64,000 nt of DNA, from contig NC_092346.1 of the NCBI RefSeq assembly GCF_963676685.1, forward strand, positions 26,859,133-26,923,132, in the 5' to 3' direction. Of the stretch, positions 22,251-32,459 are shown one piece after another. The notes under the pieces were generated by a model that saw nothing but the letters and a program-made list of their open reading frames with translations, was not told the DNA's origin and made no database searches. Source of the stretch: Mytilus edulis. Its lineage: Eukaryota > Mollusca > Bivalvia > Mytilida > Mytilidae. The translations under genes were made by a program, and so were the position numbers. The first letter of the stretch is position 1. Each line of letters begins with the position of its first letter.

Positions 22251-23942
22251 CTAAACTTTGAAAACAAAAATTTGTTGTCTTTTAGAACTCATTCTGCTCG
22301 AAACTATCATCATTCTTGTGTCTCTGTGTATGTCTATGCCAATAGGACCGACAATTCCATCAGCTTCTGATAGTATTGTCTTACATGTTTTCCCATCTGG
22401 TGACACCGCCACGATTTTATTGGATCTAAAAGAAGCCACATAAACAAAGCCATTGAAGTCTAACGCTATTCCATTTGGACATTTAATATCCTTGTGCATA
22501 AATGTCCAAAGTCGTTCTCCAGTCGTTTTGAAACAACTTACTTTGTCTTGTCTCGGGCTGGTGCAGTAAATGTTTCCTTTGAATAACGAAATAAAGCTTC
22601 CTCCAACTCCTATGACTCTATGAGACATATCTGTCAAATTTACTAAAGTACACTTGTCATCAAGAGCAGAGATGACAAATAAAATTTGACCGTCACCTGT
22701 TACTCCACCGCAGTTATGAGAAAGTTCAATTGTTTTAATTATTTTGTTATTTTCTATATCAACCAGAACTGCTTGCTTTAATGTTCCGAGTGAGATTGCT
22801 ACTGTATTTTTTCTAACAATGCAAAGATCATATGGATTGACTTCGAATGACACTACTGTTCTCATTAAGACACCCTCATTATCAAAAAGTAATAGTCGAT
22901 GTTTTTTGTGATCCAGGATTAAAAAATTACTATCTTGTAAAATTCTACAAGCATATATAGTTACGGAGCCAATTTTTCCGGGCATTGTCACTGTTTTCAG
23001 TAAAGATACCTTAATTTGATCAACCTCAGGAACAGTATCTACTGAATGTTGTGCTTGATCGTTTCTTCCGGCTTTAATTTGAACAGTAGAAGGGCTAGTC
23101 GTGATATTTACATCTCCAAATAATTTGACATCTTGCAAAATTGATTGAAGAGCAGATGAAATTTTAATTTCTAGGTTATTTTCTTTCAAGTTATCATCAC
23201 TCTTTACATTTTCTATGTATGTTGTTGCTATAGATGCTATCTTCTCCATTTCAGTCAAACCAAAGTACATTTGTAACTCGGTTGCATATTGTGTCATCTT
23301 GAAATATTCGCCTTGAAGTTTGTGAATTTTAACTGATCGATCTTCGATTTGTTTAAGAAGAGTGTTAATATTTGAATTAAGTTTAGAGTGGTTAGATTCT
23401 AAGTCATCAAAAATTTGTTGCTCTAACTTGTTTAAGTAATCATCTAAGGACTTCCTCATAGCACGAATTTTTTCAATGGCTTTTGTTTTCTGAACGTTGT
23501 TTTCATTAAGCCTGCTATTCAAATACTTTACAATCTCTTCAAAGTTTTCCGTAAGAACCTTTAAATCTTTCTGAAGTAGCTGAACTGAAACAGAAGCCTT
23601 AACGTTTGTAAGGATATCAGTCAAAGGCTTTATATCTTGACATTTCTGGTGTTTAGTAACACACTGGACACAACAAGGACATGCATGGAAAGTACAAAAC
23701 AGCTCAAACTTTTTATTATGTTCTTTGCACTGGCTGCTTATGTTTTGCATGAATGCAGGGAGCTTGTGATAATCTTCAGTAGGCATGGTTGTGTGGTATT
23801 TAGATGATCGTGATTTTTTGTGATGATTATCACAATCCATGCAAAGGAAAACCTCACATTCTGTGCACCAAATAACTGCTTGATTTGATACATCATCATC
23901 TTTACAGAGTGTACAGACTTCTTTACAGAATGATGATGCCAT
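22251..23942 (-). CDS. TRIM-like protein A: two B-boxes, coiled coil, NHL-like propeller
   Basis: 563 residues in one uninterrupted coding exon. There is no RING. Residues 10-50 hold the first B-box (C10, C13, C26, C29, C34, C37, H41, H50). Residues 72-101 hold a canonical second B-box (C72, H75, C83, H86, C91, C94, H98, C101). About 110-260 is a charged, leucine-spaced coiled coil for dimerisation, and about 320-563 is a repeating propeller (LLLFDNEGVLMRTV, LWTFMHKDIKCPNGIALDFN). The start has a good context (GACAATGGC). A CAG acceptor lies 13 bases upstream, so a 5' UTR intron is likely. Without a RING, ubiquitin ligase activity is not expected from the protein alone; scaffolding or ligand recognition is more likely. 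RING-less B-box/propeller genes are greatly expanded in bivalves, and an immune role is inference. Paralogue of 53939-55645. Confidence 0.92.
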   Translation of the reverse strand: MASSFCKEVCTLCKDDDVSNQAVIWCTECEVFLCMDCDNHHKKSRSSKYHTTMPTEDYHKLPAFMQNISSQCKEHNKKFELFCTFHACPCCVQCVTKHQKCQDIKPLTDILTNVKASVSVQLLQKDLKVLTENFEEIVKYLNSRLNENNVQKTKAIEKIRAMRKSLDDYLNKLEQQIFDDLESNHSKLNSNINTLLKQIEDRSVKIHKLQGEYFKMTQYATELQMYFGLTEMEKIASIATTYIENVKSDDNLKENNLEIKISSALQSILQDVKLFGDVNITTSPSTVQIKAGRNDQAQHSVDTVPEVDQIKVSLLKTVTMPGKIGSVTIYACRILQDSNFLILDHKKHRLLLFDNEGVLMRTVVSFEVNPYDLCIVRKNTVAISLGTLKQAVLVDIENNKIIKTIELSHNCGGVTGDGQILFVISALDDKCTLVNLTDMSHRVIGVGGSFISLFKGNIYCTSPRQDKVSCFKTTGERLWTFMHKDIKCPNGIALDFNGFVYVASFRSNKIVAVSPDGKTCKTILSEADGIVGPIGIDIHRDTRMMIVSSRMSSKRQQIFVFKV

Positions 23943-24075
23943 TGTCTTTTATGTCTGAAATGAATTGATTGAAGACTAAATCAAAACAAAATCAGTAGAA
24001 ATATGTGAAACAACATAGACATAAGGATGATTATACATTAAGGTTCATCATAACCATTTGGCTATTATGGCCGTA

Positions 24076-25377
24076 TATATGTCGTGTACAAGTTGCGATT
24101 TTGTACAGGTTATAACATGTACAAAAATGTTGTACATGTTATAACTTGTATAATGCAAAAATACAAGTTATAACATGTACAAAAATACCTCATACATGTT
24201 ATAACCTGTACAAAATATTGCTTAAAAATGGTTTTAACTTGTACAAAATCGAAAAATAAGATGATATTGACCTCAATAACTTTTTTTATTATTCCTTCAT
24301 GTTAGTGTGTTTTGTCCTTTTTTGATACAGTTAATTTCCAGGGGTCGGTATTACGAAGCATTCCTAAGACCTGTCATAAGATATATCTTAGGACATGTCT
24401 TATGATCCTTTTATGACTATCTATGGACATATCTTTATTTAATGAATTATAATTGTGAGTGTCCACTTTGAAGTTAGGCAATAGTAAAATACTTTCATTC
24501 TAATTGACACTAAAAGACGCAAGAGGATAGCCAGGATAGATGTGTCTACAATTGAAATTGGGAATTGAAATGGGGTATGTGTCTAAAAGACAACAACCTG
24601 CCCATGGACTAAACAACATACAAAGGCCACAAATACATGCTTTCAAAGTAGAGGATATATTTTAAACATCAAAATGACATTCGCCTCATGCAATGATCCT
24701 AGAGTTTATAAAACAAGATTGAGTTATAAATTTACATAAGTCATGCTGAAGGCCAAAAATGTTGAAGAGTAGATCCAAAGATATTGATAATGAAGCGTGG
24801 TCCAATGAAAACTATTGCAGCTCTCTCTTGCTTTTACAGAGTACATTGTTTGAGTCTTTGCATGCTATAAAATGAGAGGGAGGAGTATTACCCAAAATTA
24901 TTAGGCATCGTTCTTAAAATTTTTGGAAGAATTTAGTTACTAGTATCTAATGTAGTTGTCATTGAGTTGAGGAAATGCAAGCTTTTAGTAAATAGTTTCA
25001 CACTTATTTAAGCCATGATGGACTGCATATAACATACAATTACATGAAAACAAATTTGCCAACATAAGTCATGAAACATATATTTCTGAAACTTTGTGAT
25101 CATTGTCCTCTACAGAAAAAGACACGTTCTGGCCTATTTATTGTTGTTCTTTATGCATTGGTGAATTTAAATGTATAGTTTACCTCATTAAGATTTATTT
25201 TTAATTTTGTACAAGTTAAAACCATTTTAAAGCAATATTTTGTACAGGTTATAACATGTATGAGGTACTTTTGTACATGTTATAACTTGTATTTTTGCAT
25301 TATACAAGTTATAACATGTACAATATTTTTGTACATGTTATAACCTGTACAAAATCGCAACTTGTACACGACATATA
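24076..25377. mobile_element. 1.3-kb element with long inverted repeats (element T2)
   Basis: The ends TATATGTCGTGTACAAGTTG (24076) and its reverse complement (to 25377) bound arms of about 180 bp each (24076-24256 and 25197-25377). Each arm is made of the word GTTATAACATGTAC and its inverse, spaced as small hairpins. The 940-bp interior has no coding frame. TA target duplication is compatible. The layout copies that of element T1 at 4143-5462. It separates TRIM gene A from the small gene at 25737 and may lie in that gene's 5' intron. Confidence 0.85.
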
Positions 25378-25736
25378 CACCACAAATTTTACTCTGAGTA
25401 CAGACAAATATATTCACCTGCAAAAGTTTTAAGGGATGACAGGAACTAGATATATAAATTGTAACTGCATTTTATGTTTTAGAAAATTATAAACTTTACT
25501 AGATTTTGCTTTCCAGTTTTTTTCGTTCCTGCAGAAGGTGCCAAAATAAACTAAGTCGGGAAAGAGGTTTGAGAATCTCCCCTCATATAATACATGTTGT
25601 GGGTACTTAGTATTGATTTAAATGGACAATAGATGGACAATTGACATCTGCAGACAATAGGTGATTTAAACTGTGTAAATAAGTGGACCGTATCAAATGA
25701 AACTCGGGTGTTTGTTTATTTTGCTATCTTCTGCAG
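25378..25736. other. Presumed intron of the small spliced gene
   Basis: No exon is recognised. The stretch ends in a pyrimidine-rich tract and TTCTGCAG, a good 3' splice site, at 25729-25736. Confidence 0.4.
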
Positions 25737-27302
25737 ACTGGAAAAAAACTGGACATCAAAATCCAGGTAAGTTTTTAATTTTCTGAAACGTGTACTTCAT
25801 ATAACTTTTATACATCTAGTTCCTGCCATGCCTTAAAACTTTCCTAGATGTACCAGTTTCTCTGTACTCATTGTAAATTTTGAGGGATAAACACGGCCAT
25901 ATTTTCAAATTCCTTATGATGAACCCAGAAATAGGATAAATTATTCTGTTATGTTTTATTTTCTTGAAGGTACCAGAACTGGAAGATATAAACCAAGTTA
26001 TGTTGCAGTCCGGAATGCGGTTCGATAAAATTGCTCCCCTTGTTTATTTCGCTCTCCTGTCAAATCATGTAATTTCGCTACCTCCAATGGTAGACGCTAC
26101 AACGATGGGTGTCGTCAAAAAAGGTACGATTAAAGGAATCAGCTAGGAATTAGACGATCACCATTGGTATAGGTGAGTTGTTTAATAGTTGTTGCTTTGT
26201 GCTAAATGCATGTTTTGGATTAATTGATAATCAGAAATAGTTGGAAAGGAAAGAAACGTGTTGCTACGTGAACCCGGAAAGGCCGGGACGAATTTAAAAA
26301 AAAACTAGAGACGATCGTTCTGAGTGTGCCACCTACACATTCAAACGTGTACACAAGCACAATATTCCCTATCTATGTAATGTGTTTTCATAATTATGTG
26401 ATATAGAGCAAAAAAAGGTAGCAGTTTTTTGTGTCTTGTTGTTAAGCATATCTAGGGGAGATAATGTTATTTTTCACGGTGTGTTTGATAGGTTTGTTAC
26501 ATTGTAACATTATATAATACACACTCAGAAAGTGGATTAAAATAGCCCCCCACAATAAATCAACTGAATTTCAATTATTCTATTTACCGTAATGCTATTA
26601 TATAAACTTCGGAGGTTCATATCACTTATATTCAACGTTTTTATATCGGATTTTTTTACTATTAATGTTGAACGGTTCATAGTAAAAAAAAATCCGATAA
26701 AACCGTTGAATGTAAATGATATGAACCTCAGAAGTGTTATATATTGTCCTTTAATATAAGACCGGAGGTTCATATCATTTACATTCAACATTTTTTATCG
26801 AATTTTTGTTATTAACTATCAACGGTTCAACATTGGTAGTTAAAAAAAATACGATAAAAATTAACGGTTCAACATTGATAGTAAAAAACAATCCGATAAA
26901 CATTTTTTTACAAGATTTAAAACTCTGAAGCCTTACATTATAGGACTATCGTTTATTAGTTCTTTATCCTAACTTAATGTTTTTTTTTTGTGGTGTATAT
27001 TACAAAAAAGGGGGAGGGGCTTTTAACACCAAAATACCTTAACAATCCTACAATATTTGTTTACAGAATGAGGATTGAATTCCGATCCGTTTGTACGGGG
27101 AACATGTGGTTGCAACCCCCTCTTTAATTGCCTGTTCGATTTTTTTTTTGCAGTGTCGAAAAGGGAGATAGACGGCAGTTTTATCAAGAGGTTATGTACG
27201 TTCTGCTATACATTTGCAGTCAGTAATTATTATGAAGTACACATGTCGACCAGAGGCATGGAACAGAGAGGAGAGGTTTTAAAGTACCAGATGCTTATCT
27301 GA
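25737..27302 (+). CDS. Unrecognised small spliced gene, last three exons
   Basis: The exons are 25737-25766, 25970-26123 and 27154-27302. All junctions are GT-AG (donors GTAAGT and GTACGA; acceptors TTCTGCAG, TCTTGAAG and TTTTGCAG), and the phases agree (30, 154 and 149 bp, total 111 codons with the stop). The joined frame begins TGKKLDIKIQ, continues VPELEDINQVMLQSGMRFDK and IAPLVYFALLSNHVI, and ends RGEVLKYQMLI. Two cysteines form RLCTFC in the last exon. No start codon lies in the first exon, so at least one 5' exon is missing, possibly left of element T2. AATAAA lies 61 bases after the stop (27364-27369). The second intron carries the hairpins at 26600-26900. Family not recognised; the mixed hydrophobic composition suggests a small globular protein. 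Confidence 0.6.
26600..26900. repeat. Hairpin cluster in an intron
   Basis: Arms of about 60 bp (26608-26668 and 26679-26735) pair through GGAGGTTCATATCA with TGATATGAACCTC and ATCGGATTTTTTT with AAAAAAAATCCGAT. A related third arm follows at 26761-26830, then two short copies of the inner part (AACGGTTCAACATTG) to 26900. The cluster sits in the second intron of the small gene. Confidence 0.8.
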
Positions 27303-27363
27303 GATTCCAATTTGAACTAAAGAAAGCAATATATAAAGATATGTAGGAGAAATAATCTATATG

Positions 27364-27369
27364 AATAAA
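27364..27369 (+). terminator. Poly(A) signal AATAAA of the small gene
   Basis: Canonical hexamer 61 bases downstream of the stop at 27302, at the distance expected for a short 3' UTR. Confidence 0.6.
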
Positions 27370-27560
27370 GTTATGTCACAAAAGGAACTTGTTTTTTTAT
27401 GTACAGAATTTGTCAAACGTCTCCATAACAGAAGAGATGTGAATGCATCCTTCATAGTCTTGTAATACTAAATGATATAATTTCTTAGATGATATAGCAG
27501 TGCTATTGGTTTCCCCTTTCTCTTTCTTCAAAGAACTTGATCATCTGAACTCTTTCTTTT

Positions 27561-28170
27561 TATGCCCCACCTACGATAGTGGAGGGGCATTATGTTTTCT
27601 GGTCTGTGGCTCCGTTCGTCTGTGCGTCCGTCCGTTCAGGTTAAAGTTTTTGGTCAAGGTAGTTTTTGATGAAGCTGAAGTCCAATCAACTTGGAACTTA
27701 GTAGACTTGTTGCTTATGATATGATCTTTCTAATTTTAAAGCCAAATTAGACTTTTGACCCCAATTTCACGGTCCACTGAACATACAAAATGAAAGTGGG
27801 AGTTTCAGGTTAAAGTTTTTGGTCAAGGTAGTTTTTGGTGAAGCTGAAGTCCAATCAACTTGAAACTTAGTAAACTTGTTGCTTATGATATAATCTTTTT
27901 AATATTGAAGCCAAATTAGACTTTTGACCCCAATTTCACGGTCCACTAAACATAGAAAATGAAAGTGGGAGTTTCAGGTTAAATTTTTTGGTCAAGGTAG
28001 TTTTTGATAAAATTGAAGTCCAATCAACTTGAAACTTAGTACATATGTTCCCTATAGTATAATCTTTCTAATTTTAATACCAAATTAGATTATTACCCAA
28101 TTTCACGGTCCATGGGACATGGAAAAGGATAGTGCGAGTGGGGCATCCGTGTACTTTAGACACATTCTTG
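27561..28170 (+). repeat. CCCACCTACGAT-type repeat R7 with three internal units
   Basis: This starts TATGCCCCACCTACGATAGT and ends AGTGCGAGTGGGGCATCCGT. Inside, a unit of about 185 bp beginning GTTAAAGTTTTTGGTCAAGG recurs at about 27640, 27810 and 27980. A shorter copy in the opposite orientation lies at 44497-44775, inside the transposase-exonuclease gene. Confidence 0.85.
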
Positions 28171-29221
28171 TTGTTTTTTTTAAATTGGAGCTCTGTTCAA
28201 GAACAGTTAAAAGAGCATATGCTTAATTTTCGTTATCTTTTAGAATCTTCTTTTTTTTTTTTTTAAATAAAACAGGTTGTTAATTCTACATAATATGCCA
28301 GTCAACCGCAAATGTTAAAACCCAAAAAAGGTCTTTAGTATATTCATTTTTACAAAATATGCGAAAGGTTTAAGCATCCCAAACATTACTCTTGTACAAA
28401 ACTGTAACAGATTATCAAAGACTGTCTAGCAAGTACAATTTTAACCCAAGTCGCTGCTCTTTTAAGCGCCGTCTTAGCAACGACTTGATTGATTGTAAGA
28501 GTTCGGTGCAGAGACTGAAGACTTGAGACAATAACATGGAGATAAGTATGTATAAGAACATCGTTTTCAAGAATATAGGTGGGGGGGGGGGGCACCGGTG
28601 TACTTCTATAGTACTTGACTTGTAATAGGGAGCAAGTATGAGAAAATAGAGTGAGCCACCGTATACGGTAAAAATTAATATAAGGGAAATTTGATATTCT
28701 TGAATCTGTTTCTGAGTTGTGAAGAACTAACATACAACTAACAGTGGGACGGTTATTCATGTAAAGTACTATAATACACTCGAGTCTTAATGTGATAAAC
28801 TATGATAAAATTGAGTATAATGTAAAACAGTTAAATAAGTAAAGACTTTTAATGTCTTGCAAATTTTCGACTGTAGGTAAACTAATAAGAAAAGAAAAAG
28901 ATATAAATAGTAAATTCAAATCGACTCGTATGAATAATATTGGCGAACAAAAAAAGTATCACATTATGTCGCCGGACAATTGTAAGATAGACTAAAAATG
29001 TATCGAAAATATAGCACAAAAGAAATCATGAAATAACTCGGTGCAATCCCAATTTAAGATGCAAACACATCAAAAGAAAAACAAAATCACACCATATCTC
29101 CACATGACACAAAACAAAAAACCAACTGCAATCAACAAATAAGACGCAAAGAAAAAAAATCCATTCACGGGCAACTACCGACTTATCATACTGTATGATC
29201 GAACACAAACATAGATCCCGC
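28171..29221. other. Non-coding stretch
   Basis: This has a G-rich tract at 28580-28593 and otherwise AT-rich unique-looking sequence. The minus-strand 124-codon frame at 28386-28760 has no family signature and crosses the G tract as a proline run. Confidence 0.5.
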
Positions 29222-29460
29222 TAACATGTTTAACCCCGCCACATTATTTATGTATGTGCCTGTCCCAAGTCAGGAGCCTGTTATTCAGTGGTTGTGTTGT
29301 TTGTTTATGTGTTACATATTTGTTTTTCGTTCATTTTTTTTTTATATAAATAAGGCCGTTAGTTTTCTCGTTTGAATTGTTTTATTTTGTTTTATCAGGG
29401 CCTTTCATAGCTGACTATGCGGTATGGACTTTGCTCATTGTTGAAGCCGTACGGTGAATA
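29222..29460 (-). repeat. R3 repeat copy
   Basis: ACATGTTTAACCCCGCCACA, AGGCCGTTAGTTTTCTCGTT and GAAGCCGTACGGTGA appear in R3 order. Confidence 0.8.
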
Positions 29461-30454
29461 TGACACCAAAGAAATAAGACGCAAACTAAATTACAAGAAA
29501 TTGCAAGATAAATGAATGACGTATAAAAAATAATTCCGAACGACAATTGGTTAACACAAACAAAAGGAATACAACGATATAAATATCTGCTACCCCAAAA
29601 ACTCAACTTCACAATGGTCAACCAATCCGGGTTACTGTTTATAACTAAGGTGTAACAAAATGTGTAACAAAACTTTTTTAAATAATACAGAAATTATGAC
29701 TGTCGGTGTAATTGTAATTGTTAAAGAAAAAAACATGTCAAACATGCAAATATTATTTAAAAAAAATTGTTTTAATTACTTAAATGTCATGTTATGTTAC
29801 ATATATAGGACGGGTGTGTTCGATTCGTAAATTAATTAACAAAACCCCGTCATATAACATCCAACTTTGAAATTGCGTCCAAATGTCAAATTAAGGTGTG
29901 CCACTTTGGGAATGGTCTTAAACGATTGGCAATTCATTTCTCAATTTTTGTAATTTTCCCCAGATTTTTTCTATGTCCAGCAAAAAAAAGTAGCAGTTTA
30001 TAAGGAGACCCCCTAAATGACGTAACAGCTTGACTTATGGTGGTTTTAAAAACGATTGTTTGCATGTTGCATTGTCAACAATTGTACAATATGGAAATTA
30101 AACAACGTGAATGCAAATATTTATAATGACTTTACGGAAAGTAACTTTTGTGACACCTTGACAACCGTATACAAAGTTCATTTCACTTTTCTACCTTCTA
30201 AACACAAGAGGTCGAATTCTTTTGTTCTATTTAAACCGCATAACGGACTGGTTGTGTAAAGCAAATCTAATACAAAGTCTCGAGAGGCAAAGTTACTTAC
30301 ATAACCAAGTTTACATTTATTAAAACATTGCTTGACATGAGTATGGATATGATTTAAAGAATGTTTACTTAGTTGTTAAATAAAGTTGTGTTTACTCGAA
30401 TACTAAGTGAAAAGGTACGAAAGAAAGTCAAATATAGCTAACATAGCGTTCATT
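29461..30454. other. Non-coding stretch
   Basis: No gene recognised. Confidence 0.5.
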
Positions 30455-30650
30455 TTTTGTACATAAATTAGGACGTTAGTTGTCTCGTTTGAATTGTTTT
30501 ACATTTGGCATTTCGGGGCCTTTTAAAACTGAATATGTAGTATGGGCTTTGCTCATTGATAAAAGCCGTATGGTGACCTATAGTTATCAATTTCTGTGTT
30601 ATTTTGGTCTCTTGTAGAGAGTTCTCATTTGCAATCATACCACATCTTTT
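30455..30650 (-). repeat. R3 repeat copy, right half
   Basis: TTAGGACGTTAGTTGTCTCG, GGGGCCTTTTAAAACTGA and AATCATACCACATC appear in R3 order. Confidence 0.8.
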
Positions 30651-30789
30651 TTTATAATCAAGACATTTGAATGCAATACATTTATGTTTAAAAAATAGGT
30701 CGTATGAATAATTAAATATAGTTTCGACAACTTCTGTTTAAATATTCATGAGGAAAAGTGATATCGGGTTAGTGACTGTATACGACATG

Positions 30790-31035
30790 GAAATATACAT
30801 TCAACCCATTTTGACCGCTCAAATAGAAAAAGTATAAGAGAGCCAAAGAATACTAAACGGACATTCAAATGCACAAGCCGGTTATAAACTGACATCTCCA
30901 TGGCTAAAAAAGATGAAGACAAACAGACACAAACAGTACACAAAACACAACATAGAAAACCAAATACTGAAAAAAACACGAACCCAATCAGAGATCCTGC
31001 TCTACATGTGGCACCCGTCGTGTTGCTCATGTTAG
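30790..31035 (-). repeat. R4 repeat copy
   Basis: This shares CCATGGCTAAAAAAG, GATCCTGCTCTACATGTGGC and ACCCGTCGTGTTGCT with the other R4 copies. Confidence 0.8.
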
Positions 31036-31780
31036 TATAAACCCGATAATAAGTCTTATTCGGAAGGTCACATTCGGGGGAAAATAGACCGGATTTCAGT
31101 TATTACGGCTGGAATATATCCGTGGTCATCTGTGAATTCAGATATTTAATTCAAACTTTCAGGACATAACAAATTGAAAGTGTATACTAAAGTTGTTGAT
31201 GCTTAGTGAATGTCAATTTCCGCGACAAATCATTGTATATTTCAATCCTTTATACAGAATATATTCAGCGAAAGTTTCAACATTTTGAACTTGCTTACCA
31301 TGATTATTTCGATAGTGTGGTGGTGTGGTGGTTTGATGGAATAATGAAAAGGAAGTTGAAAATTTTGTACAAGGAAATTAATGTCACAAAACACTTATTT
31401 GTGAATATATACATTCATTGGCTTTGATCTCTCGTTTATTTGAACATGTACTAATAGTCATTTTCCGCTGGACAATTATTGTTTAATAGATATAGGGTAA
31501 TGATAGAGGCCATAAAAAACAGTTTCATTATACATATAGGTGTTGGGTTTATAGTAAAATGAAACAACAACAAAAATAAACAAACGACATATTGAGTGCA
31601 AAAGACTAAAAAGAATAAATTTAACAATCAAATATCGACCATTAACACCAATTTGAATTTACCAAGTAACCAATACATTGTTTTTATGTATTTGCATAAC
31701 TTTTTTTAATAAACAATAAAAAAAAATTATATAAATTTATTTTGTGGAAAGATTGTTGTATTTTGTATTTTTGGAACAAA
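31036..31780. other. Non-coding stretch
   Basis: Nothing recognised. The 73-codon frame at 31206-31427 has no family features. Confidence 0.5.
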
Positions 31781-32284
31781 GACATATATCGTCGCTGTTA
31801 TGCAAAAACCTCGTATCTCAATTTTTTGCGGAAATCTTTTTATCGATTATTTAAGATTAGATAGGTATGATCCACTGTATGCGAAAATATCTGATCTTCT
31901 AACCAATCATTTACTCGAATTCTGACACGAGACGAAAAAGTGTAGTCGGATCGGTGAGACATTTTGTTGTGCGAAAATATCGTATCTCAAAAGAAAACAC
32001 ATGGCACGGTAGATTATATTATAACAGGTACAGTTTTATCAATTTCAGGTTTTCAAAGCTAATATAGCTTAAAAATAATGAAAAGCTTTGAAAAAACAAT
32101 ATAGGTGCAGAAATATTTGCTCGTCTTGGTAATTGATTGGTTAGAAGATCAGATATTTTGGCATACAGTTGAACATACATATTTAATTCTAAATAATCGA
32201 TTAAAAGATTTCAGTTTTTAATGCCTGGTGAAAAATTATCAAAACCTTAGATACGTGGTTTCTGCATAACAGCGACGATATGTC
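31781..32284. mobile_element. 0.5-kb inverted-repeat element (MITE-like)
   Basis: Arms of about 150 bp (31781-31930 and 32130-32284) pair through TATCGTCGCTGTTATGCA, CGTATCT, TCGATTATTTA and AAATATCTGATCTTCTAACC. The arms are diverged by substitutions and small indels. The interior is about 200 bp without a frame. Confidence 0.8.
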
Positions 32285-32459
32285 ACATCTCCGTATGTCC
32301 GTCTATAATTTTCACATAAGCTATATATGTACCAAGTCAAAAATATGACAGTTGTTTTTTAATGTTTAGTTGATAGCATTTGATTTGATCAGTTTTTATA
32401 AACTTCCCCTTTTGAATTTGCCTTTAATATCAGTATTTCAGCTATATCCCCCCTAAGAA

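Noticed and set aside
28386-28760. 124-codon minus frame with a proline run
   Set aside because: The proline run is a G tract; no motif, splice site or repeat support.
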